Positions 23,242 to 31,139 of a DNA stretch of 64,000 nt are shown in pieces; positions within the stretch are counted from its first letter, which is position 1; each line of letters opens with the position of its first letter. The notes below the pieces were generated by a model. It worked only from the letters and a program-made list of their open reading frames with translations. It did no database searches and was not told where the DNA came from. Source of the stretch: Streptomyces sp. NBC_00878 (lineage in GTDB: Bacteria; Actinomycetota; Actinomycetes; Streptomycetales; Streptomycetaceae); assembly GCF_026341515.1 (NCBI RefSeq), contig NZ_JAPEOK010000001.1:3782001-3846000 (forward strand), written 5' to 3'. The translations under genes were made by a program, and so were the position numbers.

Positions 23242-24667
23242 GTGCGGCCTCCTCTTGAGGAGTGTGTGAGGGGGATACCGGCAGGGGGGCGCCCAGCGGA
23301 AGGTCGACCTTGACCTCCGTGCCGCCCTGCTCGGCCTGGCGCAGCTGAATGCCCGCGCCCATCGACGTCGCGCGTTCCATCATGCCCAGCAGACCGAAGT
23401 GGCCGGTTTTCGCCAGGTGTTGTACGTCATCGAGGGAATCGAGGGATACGGCCGGGCCGGTTCCGTCGTCCCTCACCGTCAGGTGGAGGGAGGAGGGGGA
23501 GGCGTCGAGGGTCACGTCCACGCGGGTCGCGTTCGTCGCGTGGCGGTGTGTGTTCTCCAGTGCCTCCGAGACGATCGCCAGGAGGTGGTGGGACGTTTCG
23601 GGTGGGAGTACGAGGGTGGAGGGCGCCTGGTGGTCGACCCGCGCCGCGATGCCCGTACGGGAGGCGAAGTCCTCGGCCCTCGCCGACAGTTCCGTCCTCA
23701 GGTCCGTGGGCGGAAGCGACAGCGTCGTGTGGTGGCGCAGGTCCGTCAGGAGGTCGCGGGACTCCGCCGCCGCCCGGCGTGCCGCGCCCGCCACCGCCGC
23801 GGCCTGGGACTTGAGGGCGCGGGGGTCCGTGTCGTGGTCGGCGGCGACCGCGAGGGCCTCGGCGGCCAGGGCCAGGCCGTGCAGGGTCTTCGCCACCGAG
23901 TCGTGCATATCCCGGGCCAGGCGCGCCCGTTCGGACTCGACGGCCTCCGCCACGGCCAGGCGGGAGTTGGCCTCCGCGAGGGCCTGACTGGCCGTGCCGA
24001 AGTGGAACATCAGGTTGCGCAGGGTGACGCCTATGATGCCCGCGGCGATACAGAAGCCCGCGATCAGGAGAGTGCTGGCGCCGGCGCCCGGATGGTGTTC
24101 CCAGGTCCTGAACACCATGAGCAGTACGACGAGTTGGAGGCCCGTGAAGACTCCGGAGCCGCGCCAGCCGTACAGCAGGCCCGCCAGGAGCGGGGTGCAG
24201 ACGGCCGCGTACGCGAGGGGGGAGGCGGGGGGCGCGGTCAGCAGGAGTATCGCGCCGAAGACCAGGTCCACCGCCATGAGGGTGGGGTGTGCGAGGAGGC
24301 GGGGGGCGAGGCGGTCCCAGTCCCTGAGCATGGCGTACGAGCCCATGACGCCGAGGACCGCCGCGGCGAGGACGCCGTAGCGGGGCGGGCCGTCCGTCGC
24401 GTTGGCCGTCGCGAAGGGGGCGCCGATCGCGATCAGGGTGAGGCGGACCGCGAACGCCTGGCGGCACAGGGCCTGTAGGGCGTTGAGCTGGAGGCGGACG
24501 CTGCCGGGCGCTGCCGCGTCGTCTGCGAAGTAGCCTGTGGCCCACTTGGCGGAGCCGGCCGGGGGAAGGGTTGTTCGTTGGCTGCGGGCCGGTGGGGGCT
24601 GGTCGCGCAGTTCCCCGCGCCCCTTGAGGGGGCGCCATGCCCACCGGTGTTTCCAGGTCCCCGTCAC
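23234..24667 (-). CDS. Sensor histidine kinase (NarL-partner class) with unusual N-terminus
   Basis: The 477-residue protein has five or six membrane helices (about residues 70-215) and then the HisKA_3 motif RARLARDMHDSVAKTLHG with phosphorylatable His255. The ATPase domain shows SEALENTHRHATN (N-box), VRDDGTGPAV (G1) and GHFGLLGMMERA (G2). The only canonical start before the first helix is GTG 24667, one base after the tadC stop. Residues ~12-30 are then encoded by a dispersed intergenic repeat (24597-24624). Either the repeat was captured as coding sequence or a non-canonical start is used. It pairs with the overlapping response regulator. Confidence 0.88.
   Translation of the reverse strand: MTGTWKHRWAWRPLKGRGELRDQPPPARSQRTTLPPAGSAKWATGYFADDAAAPGSVRLQLNALQALCRQAFAVRLTLIAIGAPFATANATDGPPRYGVLAAAVLGVMGSYAMLRDWDRLAPRLLAHPTLMAVDLVFGAILLLTAPPASPLAYAAVCTPLLAGLLYGWRGSGVFTGLQLVVLLMVFRTWEHHPGAGASTLLIAGFCIAAGIIGVTLRNLMFHFGTASQALAEANSRLAVAEAVESERARLARDMHDSVAKTLHGLALAAEALAVAADHDTDPRALKSQAAAVAGAARRAAAESRDLLTDLRHHTTLSLPPTDLRTELSARAEDFASRTGIAARVDHQAPSTLVLPPETSHHLLAIVSEALENTHRHATNATRVDVTLDASPSSLHLTVRDDGTGPAVSLDSLDDVQHLAKTGHFGLLGMMERATSMGAGIQLRQAEQGGTEVKVDLPLGAPLPVSPSHTPQEEAAHA
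24597..24624. repeat. Dispersed repeat, copy 1 (28 bp)
   Basis: These 28 bases are identical to 42717-42744, and a related fragment lies at 45494-45505. It belongs to an abundant Streptomyces intergenic family built on GCGCAGTTCCCCGCGCCCC. This copy lies inside the reading frame of the histidine kinase. Confidence 0.85.
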
Positions 24668-24668
24668 C

Positions 24669-25559
24669 TCAACGCCCCAATACCGAGCCGAAGTTGGTGC
24701 CGGAGCCCAGGAACATTCCTGTGGCGATGAGGATCATCGTGGCCGGAAGCATGAAGACCAGGGTGACCATGGTGGCCTTGGGGATCGTCTTGGCCGCGCG
24801 GCGGCGGGAGTTCTGGGCGTCGGTGCGGCGCATGTCCGTGGCGAGCTGGATCAGGGTGTCCGCGATCGGGGAGCCCAGTTCCTCGCCCTGCTGGAGCGCC
24901 GAGACGAACTGGGCGACCTGTTCGGAGGAGTTGCGCCTGCGCAGTTCGTCGAAGGCCTGGCGGCGGCTGACGCCCATGTCCATCTGGCGCAGGGTGATGC
25001 GCAGTTCGTCCGCCCACGGGCCCTCGTACCGTTCCGCGACCCGGTCCAGGGCCTGGCGGAAGCCGAGGCCCGCCGAGACCACGACCGCCAGGACGTCCAG
25101 GAAGTCCGGGAGGGTGCGGTCGATGACGTCCTTGCGTTCGCGGATGGCCTGCCAGATGAGGGCGTCGGCGGCGAGGATGCCGAAGGCGAGGGCCATCAGG
25201 GCGAAGAGCGGCTGGCCGTTGGTGAGGAAGATCAGGCAGAGCAGGACGCCGAAGACCCCGTACACCGCCCGGCGGGCCGCGTAGCGGTTCAGGGTCAGGC
25301 CGCCGGGGTTGCCCGCCATGTCGATGCGGCGGCGTTTGGCGTCCGTACGGCGGGGGCCCATCAGACGCAGGACGAGCGGGGCGAACCGCATGCCCAGGCG
25401 GTCGACGGCCGAGTCGGCCTTCGAGACGCGGGTGGCGCCGACCTCCAGGGCGAGCGCCATGTCGCCGGGGAGCTTGGCGTCCGCGCGGTACATGCGGATG
25501 CCGAGGAGCATGCCTCCGACGGCGAGGCCCGTCAGCGCGGCGAGGAGCAAGGCCAGCAA
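24669..25559 (-). CDS. tadC: TadC-type type II/IV secretion platform protein
   Basis: The 296-residue protein is a GspF-like inner-membrane platform component: an N-terminal helix, a cytoplasmic segment, a helix pair (YGVFGVLLCLIFL, LFALMALAFGILA), then the family domain LPDFLDVLAVVVSAGLGFRQAL with DMGVSRRQAFDELRRR and QGEELGSPIADTLIQLA. It ends with TMVTLVFMLPATMILIATGMF. TadC acts with TadB to build the pilus platform above the ATPase. The TTG start at 25559 has a GAGGGGGAGGGGATTACG lead. Confidence 0.9.
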   Translation of the reverse strand: MLALLLAALTGLAVGGMLLGIRMYRADAKLPGDMALALEVGATRVSKADSAVDRLGMRFAPLVLRLMGPRRTDAKRRRIDMAGNPGGLTLNRYAARRAVYGVFGVLLCLIFLTNGQPLFALMALAFGILAADALIWQAIRERKDVIDRTLPDFLDVLAVVVSAGLGFRQALDRVAERYEGPWADELRITLRQMDMGVSRRQAFDELRRRNSSEQVAQFVSALQQGEELGSPIADTLIQLATDMRRTDAQNSRRRAAKTIPKATMVTLVFMLPATMILIATGMFLGSGTNFGSVLGR

Positions 25560-25575
25560 CGTAATCCCCTCCCCC

Positions 25576-26517
25576 TCATACTTCGATCTTGCCGAGGCGG
25601 CGGATGGCGAAGAAGCCGATGGTGTAGAGGCCCATGGAGACGAGCACCAGGGTCTGGCCGAGCGCGGAGCCGGTCACCTTGGCGAGGGCGCCCTCGTTCG
25701 AGGAGTTGATCAGGACCAGGGAGCCGACGCCGAGGAGCGGGACCGTGAAGGCGGTCGCGTTGACCTCGGAGAGCATGGTGCGGACCTCGCGGCGGGTCTC
25801 CTTGCGGTCCTCCAGGGTCTGGGTGAGGTTCCGCAGGGAGTTGACCACCGAGCCGCCCGCCTTGTTGGACAGGACGAGGGTGGTGACGAGGACGACGAGT
25901 TCACGGGACGGGAGGCGTTCGGCCAGTTCGCCGAGGGCGTCGTCGACCGAGCGGCCGAGGGTCAACTGGTCGGCCACCCGGGCCAGTTCCTCGCCCGCCG
26001 GGGCCTCCAGCTCCTCCGCCGCCATCGCCAGGGCCGTACGCAGGGCGAGGCCGGCGGCCGCCGCGTTGGCCAGCAGGCGGGCCACGTCCGGGAGTTGGTT
26101 GATGAAGGCCTCGATGCGTTTCTGGCGTTGCCAGTTGAGGAAGATCGCCGCGCTCCAGATGCCGGCCAGACCGGCGATGGGGCCGAAGAACGGGGCCAGG
26201 GCGGCGGCCGCGATCAGCCAGAGTGCGACGACCCCGGCGGCGACGTATGTGCAGAACTCGCCCGCCGTCACGTCGAGTCCCGTCGCCGACAGGCGCAGGT
26301 GGATCGTGCGGCCGAGGCGGGTGCGGCGCAGCCGGCGGTCGACGGCGGCGAAGCGGCGGGCGCGGCCGGCCGCGGTGCGCAGCGGGCCGCCGCCGGAGAG
26401 GCGGTCGACGAGGGCCTGCCGCTGGGCGCGGCCCGACGCGTACGTGTGCACGCCCGCGACGGCGAGGGTGCCGCACAGGACGGTGCCGCCGAGGGCGAGC
26501 AGGGCCGGGTTGTTCAC
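25576..26517 (-). CDS. tadB: TadB-type secretion platform protein
   Basis: The 313-residue protein is the second GspF-like platform component: an N-terminal helix, a basic segment, a two-helix hairpin (GVVALWLIAAAALAPFF, AGLAGIWSAAIFL), then the family domain LPDVARLLANAAAAGLALRTAL with ADQLTLGRSVDDALGELAERL and VLSNKAGGSVVNSLRNL. The C-terminus carries two more helices. The GTG start overlaps the stop of the small Pro/Thr-rich ORF (GTGA). Confidence 0.9.
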   Translation of the reverse strand: MNNPALLALGGTVLCGTLAVAGVHTYASGRAQRQALVDRLSGGGPLRTAAGRARRFAAVDRRLRRTRLGRTIHLRLSATGLDVTAGEFCTYVAAGVVALWLIAAAALAPFFGPIAGLAGIWSAAIFLNWQRQKRIEAFINQLPDVARLLANAAAAGLALRTALAMAAEELEAPAGEELARVADQLTLGRSVDDALGELAERLPSRELVVLVTTLVLSNKAGGSVVNSLRNLTQTLEDRKETRREVRTMLSEVNATAFTVPLLGVGSLVLINSSNEGALAKVTGSALGQTLVLVSMGLYTIGFFAIRRLGKIEV

Positions 26518-26681
26518 GGCTCGCTCCTCTCAGGTTCGGTGGGGGTCGTGTCAGGTTCGGTGGTGGGGGGCGTCGCGGGTGCGCGAGTGAGGGGGGTCGC
26601 GCGTGCGCGGGCAGGCGGCGTCGCGGGTGCGCTGGTAGGCGACGTCTCAAGCCCGGTCGTGGGAGGCGTACGGCGGTTCAT
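26514..26681 (-). CDS. 55-residue Pro/Thr-rich linker ORF between cpaF and tadB
   Basis: The frame starts with an ATG overlapping the cpaF stop (ATGA at 26678-26681) and stops with a TGA overlapping the tadB GTG start (GTGA at 26514-26517). It encodes MNRRTPPTTGLETSP followed by repeats such as SAPATPPARARATPL and TEPDTTPTEPE, with no hydrophobic segment. I verified the frame as open codon by codon. It may be a real disordered protein or a repeat-filled spacer kept open so that ribosomes travel from cpaF to tadB. A second ORF of the same kind joins cpaB and cpaE. Confidence 0.55.
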   Translation of the reverse strand: MNRRTPPTTGLETSPTSAPATPPARARATPLTRAPATPPTTEPDTTPTEPERSEP

Positions 26682-28018
26682 CCGATGGCCTGCCTCGTGT
26701 TCAGTACGTCGATGGCTTCCGCGACCCCGAAGGCGGGCGGCAGGGGCTCGTTGGCGACGTACAGCTTCTCGGCGACCGCGCGGGGCAGCGGGAGATGCTC
26801 GAAGTGGCCGTGGACGACGCGGTCGGGGCCGGTGGGGCGGGGCACGAAGCGGGTGACCGGGACGACGCGGAACTGCTCGCGGCCGTGCGAGACGAGCAGG
26901 GCGATCTCGGTGACCTTGCGGGAGCCGTCGGCGTGGCGGGTGAGCTGGACGACGACATCGACCGCGGAGTTGATCTGGTCCTTGAGCGCCTCGAAGGGGA
27001 TCTGGACCTCGGACATCGAGCCGAGGGTCTGGAGGCGCATCAGCGCGTCCTCGGCGGAGTTCGAGTGGACCGTGGCGAGGGAGCCGTCGTGGCCGGTCGA
27101 CATGGCCTGGAGCATGTCGAGCGTCTCGCCGCCGCGGACCTCGCCGACGATGATGCGATCGGGGCGCATACGCAGGGAGTTGCGGACCAGGTCGCGGATG
27201 GTGATCTGGCCCTTGCCCTCCACGTTCGCCGGGCGGGATTCGAGGCGGATCACATGCTCCTGCTGGAGCTGGAGTTCGGCGGAGTCCTCGATGGTGATGA
27301 TGCGCTCGTGGGACGGGATGAGTCCGGAGAGCGCGTTGAGGAGCGTCGTCTTTCCGGTGCCCGTACCGCCGCTGACGATGACGTTGAAGCGGGCGCGGAC
27401 GAACGCGGCGAGCAGCATCAGCATCTGCTCGTCGAGCGAGCCGAGGCCGATCAGCTCAGGGAGGGTGTAGGCACGCGGGAAGCGGCGGATCGTGAGGGTC
27501 GGGCCGGTGAGCGCGAGCGGCGGGATGATGACGTTGACGCGCTCGCCGGTGGGCAGGCGGGCGTCGACCATCGGGTTCGACTCGTCCACGCGGCGGTTGA
27601 CGGTGGAGACGATGCGCTCGATGGTCTGCATCAGCTGCTCGTTGGAGGCGAAGCGCAGCGGGAGCTGTTCCACGCGTCCCGCCCGCTCCACGAAGATGGA
27701 GTCCGGGCCGTTGACCATGATCTCGGTGATCGACGCGTCGGCGAGGAGCGGTTCGAGGACGCCGAGGCCGAGCGCCTCGTCGACGACCCGGCGGATCAGC
27801 TGGGAGCGCTCGGAGGACGACAGGACCGGGCCCTCGCGGCTGATGATGTGCCCGAGCACGCGCTCCAGGCGCATCCGTCGCTCGGCCGCGGCGAGGCTCG
27901 ACATCTCGGCGAGGTCGATCTCTTCGAGCAGCTTGGCGCGGTAGACGGCGACGAGGTGTCCGTCCTCGCGGTCGGTTCCGCCCTCTTCGGGGGCGGCGAT
28001 ACGGGCTCGCAGGCTCAT
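26678..28018 (-). CDS. cpaF: CpaF/TadA secretion ATPase
   Basis: The 446-residue protein is the hexameric ATPase that powers Flp-pilus assembly. It shows an N-terminal domain (residues ~1-115), then ASITEIMVNGPDSIFVE, the catalytic core with Walker A GGTGTGKTTLLNAL, the Asp box IITIEDSAEL, Walker B RPDRIIVGEVRGGE and the His box STGHDGSLATVHSNS. Length and order are complete. Its stop overlaps the start of the linker ORF. It lies 17 bp downstream of a tadE gene. Confidence 0.96.
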   Translation of the reverse strand: MSLRARIAAPEEGGTDREDGHLVAVYRAKLLEEIDLAEMSSLAAAERRMRLERVLGHIISREGPVLSSSERSQLIRRVVDEALGLGVLEPLLADASITEIMVNGPDSIFVERAGRVEQLPLRFASNEQLMQTIERIVSTVNRRVDESNPMVDARLPTGERVNVIIPPLALTGPTLTIRRFPRAYTLPELIGLGSLDEQMLMLLAAFVRARFNVIVSGGTGTGKTTLLNALSGLIPSHERIITIEDSAELQLQQEHVIRLESRPANVEGKGQITIRDLVRNSLRMRPDRIIVGEVRGGETLDMLQAMSTGHDGSLATVHSNSAEDALMRLQTLGSMSEVQIPFEALKDQINSAVDVVVQLTRHADGSRKVTEIALLVSHGREQFRVVPVTRFVPRPTGPDRVVHGHFEHLPLPRAVAEKLYVANEPLPPAFGVAEAIDVLNTRQAIG

Positions 28019-28035
28019 GGGTCGGCTCCTCTCGC

Positions 28036-28431
28036 TCAGTCGTCCGTCGGCATGGTGGCGTTGCGTTCTACGGTCACGGTCGGCAGGAGGGGGATCACGG
28101 CGGGGACGGTGACGGTGACCGTCGCGGTGGTGAGGTCCGGGCCCTCGGCAGCCGCCACCGCCGGGTCGAGCCAGCCGCTCACCGCGGCCTGGCCCGCCGC
28201 GGTTCCGTCCTCGCCCTGCGAGGCCGCCCGCGCCGCGGCCCGTGCCGCTGTACCGGCCTGGCTGAGGCCGTAGCCGATGAGGCCGAGCTGGATGGCCGCC
28301 ATGCCGACGAGCAGGAGGATGGGCAGGAATCCGGCGAACTCCAGCATGGATACGCCCCGGTCGTCGCCCCGGAGACGTTTCGCGAGGCGCCTCAGGAGGC
28401 GGGTCGGGAGGCGTGTCGGGAAGCGCTTCAT
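28036..28431 (-). CDS. tadE: TadE-like pseudopilin
   Basis: The 131-residue protein has a basic leader (RFPTRLPTRLLRRLAKRLRGDD) and RGVSMLEFAGFLPILLLVGMA, the Gly plus Glu(+5) cleavage pattern, followed by one membrane helix and AGTAARAAARAASQG. A small extracellular domain rich in Val and Thr follows. Its ATG overlaps the stop of the cpaE-tadE fusion gene (ATGA). Confidence 0.88.
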   Translation of the reverse strand: MKRFPTRLPTRLLRRLAKRLRGDDRGVSMLEFAGFLPILLLVGMAAIQLGLIGYGLSQAGTAARAAARAASQGEDGTAAGQAAVSGWLDPAVAAAEGPDLTTATVTVTVPAVIPLLPTVTVERNATMPTDD

Positions 28432-30047
28432 TCGTCGTCCCCTTCCAGCGCGGCTCCCGCCTCGCCCTTGACCGTCCAGCCCGCGTCGAAGCCCGGGAAG
28501 AAGAGGGGTACCTCTGCCTCGACGGTGGCCTTCATGACCGGCCCGTCCGTGCCGCAGCCGATCTCGGCGTCGTCCCAGGCGCCCGGGAGGTGTTCGCTTC
28601 CCGCGTCCTGACACGCTCCGGCGTACGCGCCCGGCGTCATCGCGTTCGCCGCCGTGGCGGCCCTGGCCGCCTCGTCCGCCGCGTTCCCCGCGAGGGAGTA
28701 CGTATAGCCGTACAGCGCGCACTGCCACAGGATGGTCATCACGACCAGGAGGATGGGGAACATTCCGGCGAATTCGAGGGTGATCGCTCCTCGGTCGCCG
28801 CCCTTGCGGCGGAGGGCGAGGGCGCCGCGGTCCGAGGACGTCTTGCGGCGTTTGCCGCCACCGCCGCCCTCCTGCGGGACCACCAGGTCCAGTTCGCCCG
28901 CCAGGGTCCACAGGGCCTGCTTGACCGTGGAGCGGGCGTCCAGGTCCTGCATCCGCCCCGCGTCCACCACCGACTGGAGCTCCTTGAAGGCGGCGGGCAC
29001 CGTGGAGCGGGCGACCTTGGTGCCGGTGACGCGTTCGACGAGGGACGGCTGTATCTCCGTACCGCGCGAGAAGCGGTTGACGACGGTCAGGGTCTCCTCG
29101 GCCTTGCGGATCTGGAGGCGGTCCCACATGCGGACCATGCGTTTGGCGGCGCGGACGGCGACCACGTCGGGGGTCACCAACAGCAGGGCCTGGTCGGCCA
29201 GTTCGACGGCCGCCGCGTTCGCCGCGTTCAGCTGGGCACCGCAGTCGACGACCACGACCTCGTAGCGGGAGCGCAGGGCCGCGAGGACCTGGCGGGCCAC
29301 CCGGTCGGTGATCTCCTCGCCGCGTTCGCCCTCGGCGGGGGCGAGGAGGAGGCCGAGTCCGGTGTCGTGGGTGTAGACGGCGTCCTGGAGGACGCGCGGG
29401 TTGATGTCGCTGATCCCGGCGAGGTCGGCGATGGAGCGGCGGAACTGCACGTCCAGGTACGAGGCCACGTCGCCCGACTGGAGGTCCAGGTCGAGCAGGG
29501 CGACGGAGTGGCCCGACGCCTGGGCGGCCAGGGCGAGTTGGACCGCGGCCACGGTGGCGCCGACGCCGCCCTTCGCGCCGGTGACCGTGACGATCCGGCC
29601 GCCCGGTCCGGTGTAGAGCTCGGGTGTGCCGCTGCCGAGATGGCGCCGCATGCCCATGGACCAGGCGGCGGCGGCCTGGACGCGTTCGGCCAGGGCGTCG
29701 TAGCCGAGGGGCAGGCCGATGATGCCGCGCGCGCCGGAGTCCATGGCGGCGGTGAGTACGCCGGTGCTGGTGTCGGCGGTGATGAGGACGACGCCGACGG
29801 CCGGGAAGCGCATCACCACGTCGCGGATGGCGTCGAGCGCGGAGACCGGGCCGATCCGCTCGTGGACGAGGACGACCTCGGGCAGTTCGTCCAGCGACTC
29901 GGCGGCGAGGCGGGCCAGCGTGTCCAGCAGGGCCGTGGTGTCCGGGACGGGCGGCGCGGGTTCGGCGTCGGCGAGCTGGCTCAGCAGCGTGGTGAGCGCG
30001 CGGGCCGAGTCGATGTCGCCGACGGCGGGAAGGATCCGGATGGTCAT
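28428..30047 (-). CDS. CpaE-type ATPase fused to a TadE pseudopilin
   Basis: The 539-residue reading frame joins two proteins that I expect to be separate in Tad loci. Residues ~1-390 are CpaE/TadZ: a receiver-like fold without a canonical phosphoacceptor (VVLITADTSTGVLTAAM, GIIGLPLGYDAL), then a ParA/MinD ATPase with deviant Walker A TGAKGGVGATVAA, VALLDLDLQSGD and EVVVVDCG. After a Gly5-Lys-Arg linker (~393-418), residues 417-539 are a complete TadE: GGDRGAITLEFAG, with cleavage predicted after Gly420 and Glu at +5, one membrane helix and AGNAADEAARAATAANAM. No start codon exists in frame between the halves, so separate translation is unlikely unless there is a sequencing error. Confidence 0.85.
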   Translation of the reverse strand: MTIRILPAVGDIDSARALTTLLSQLADAEPAPPVPDTTALLDTLARLAAESLDELPEVVLVHERIGPVSALDAIRDVVMRFPAVGVVLITADTSTGVLTAAMDSGARGIIGLPLGYDALAERVQAAAAWSMGMRRHLGSGTPELYTGPGGRIVTVTGAKGGVGATVAAVQLALAAQASGHSVALLDLDLQSGDVASYLDVQFRRSIADLAGISDINPRVLQDAVYTHDTGLGLLLAPAEGERGEEITDRVARQVLAALRSRYEVVVVDCGAQLNAANAAAVELADQALLLVTPDVVAVRAAKRMVRMWDRLQIRKAEETLTVVNRFSRGTEIQPSLVERVTGTKVARSTVPAAFKELQSVVDAGRMQDLDARSTVKQALWTLAGELDLVVPQEGGGGGKRRKTSSDRGALALRRKGGDRGAITLEFAGMFPILLVVMTILWQCALYGYTYSLAGNAADEAARAATAANAMTPGAYAGACQDAGSEHLPGAWDDAEIGCGTDGPVMKATVEAEVPLFFPGFDAGWTVKGEAGAALEGDDE

Positions 30048-30319
30048 CGGCCGACCCCTCGGCCCGGCTCGCCGGTCTTTCGGTCCGGCACGCAGATTCC
30101 TCGGTCGGGCCTGCCTGTTCCTCGGCCCGGCTCGCCGGTTCCGCGGACTGGCCTGCCGGACTCTCGACCTGGACTGCCGATCCCGCGGCCCGGACGGCCG
30201 GACTCTCGTCCCGGGTCGCCGAGTCCTCGGCCCGGCACACCTGTCCCTCGGCCCGGCCCGCCGGTTCCGCGGACTGGCCTGCCGGTCCCTCGATCCGGCC
30301 ACGTGGTGGCTGAGCGCAT
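30044..30319 (-). CDS. Arg/Gly/Pro heptapeptide-repeat ORF between cpaB and cpaE
   Basis: The ATG at 30319 lies 5 nt after AGGAGG, which overlaps the cpaB stop, and the stop overlaps the ATG of the cpaE-tadE gene (ATGA). The 91 residues are about twelve copies of a seven-residue unit P-x-R-G-T-G-x (variants RESGRP, RGLGDP, RKTGEP), encoded by 21-bp DNA repeats. There is no hydrophobic segment. The excellent ribosome-binding site and coupling at both ends favour real translation. A collagen-like or RNA-binding (RG-rich) role is conceivable, but nothing is established. Confidence 0.55.
   Translation of the reverse strand: MRSATTWPDRGTGRPVRGTGGPGRGTGVPGRGLGDPGRESGRPGRGIGSPGRESGRPVRGTGEPGRGTGRPDRGICVPDRKTGEPGRGVGR
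30048..30310. repeat. Imperfect 21-bp tandem repeat array (~12 units)
   Basis: The array is built from CGGCCCGGNNNGCCGGTTCCG-like units. All six frames are open over much of it because of its composition, so long overlapping ORFs here are shadows. The minus-strand frame at 30044-30319 is the one with translation signals. Confidence 0.8.
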
Positions 30320-30328
30320 CACGGCCTC

Positions 30329-31042
30329 CTACTTGTCCTCGTCGAGGGTGTACGTGCGGTCGCCGGGGGCGACGGTGGCGTCGGTGCCGCCCGCGAGCAG
30401 GGCGAGGCGGACGTGTTCGGCGAACGACTCGGCGTACGCGACGCGTTGGGCGTCGGCGGTGTCGAGGGCGAAGGTGATCGGGACCGCCTCGTTCGCGGTG
30501 CGGCGGCGGTCGTTGCTGGACTGGCCGGGGTCGAGCGCGGTCAGTTTGCCGACGTCGATGACGCGGGCGTTCGCGACGATGACCTTCGACTGGTCCTTGC
30601 CGTTGTCGGTCTCGTCCTTGAACGTGGCGAAGATGTTGACCCGGGCGCCCGGGTTGATCTTGCCCGCCACACCGGTCGCCGCGTCGATCATGATCGCGAT
30701 CTCCTGCTGGCCGGGCTCCAGCGCGGGCCGGTCCACGATCATGTCCTTCTGGAGCAGCGAGCCCTTCTCCAGCTGGGTGACCGCGATCTTGCCGCGGATC
30801 TCGGAGAGGTCGGTGACGGCGGTGGACGACAGCCACCGCTCGGGCATCGAGACCTTCTCGAACTGGCCGGCCGACAGCTCCTTGTAGGGCGCGATGTCGT
30901 CCTTCAGGCGGTACGCCGCGACCTCGGGGCCGACCTTCGAGTTCACGTCGCGGATCACCGAGAGCACTCCGGCGAAGGCGCCCAGGGCGCACAGGACCGA
31001 GAGGACCAGCAGGATGACGCCGCGGCGCTGGCGTGAGTTCAT
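30329..31042 (-). CDS. cpaB: CpaB/RcpC pilus assembly protein
   Basis: The 237-residue protein has one N-terminal membrane helix (RGVILLVLSVLCALGAFAGV) and a SAF/RcpC domain: VAAYRLKDDIAPYKELSAGQFEKVSMPE, LEKGSLLQKDMIVDRP and EIAIMIDAATGVAGKINPGARVNIFATF. RcpC/CpaB proteins help Flp pili cross or anchor in the cell wall. It is the first clearly Tad-specific gene of the transcript, 97 bp downstream of the zinc-ribbon gene. Confidence 0.92.
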   Translation of the reverse strand: MNSRQRRGVILLVLSVLCALGAFAGVLSVIRDVNSKVGPEVAAYRLKDDIAPYKELSAGQFEKVSMPERWLSSTAVTDLSEIRGKIAVTQLEKGSLLQKDMIVDRPALEPGQQEIAIMIDAATGVAGKINPGARVNIFATFKDETDNGKDQSKVIVANARVIDVGKLTALDPGQSSNDRRRTANEAVPITFALDTADAQRVAYAESFAEHVRLALLAGGTDATVAPGDRTYTLDEDK

Positions 31043-31139
31043 GACGCGGACAACCTCGATCGGGGGGCGGGGACAACGGGGTGAGCAGTCGTACGTGCTA
31101 TTCAGGTGTACGTACCGGACTTACGGGGACTTACGTGGT

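Noticed and set aside
28036..30240. 734-codon minus-strand frame across tadE and cpaE
   Set aside because: Only its last ~131 codons are tadE; the rest is an off-frame reading of the fusion gene.
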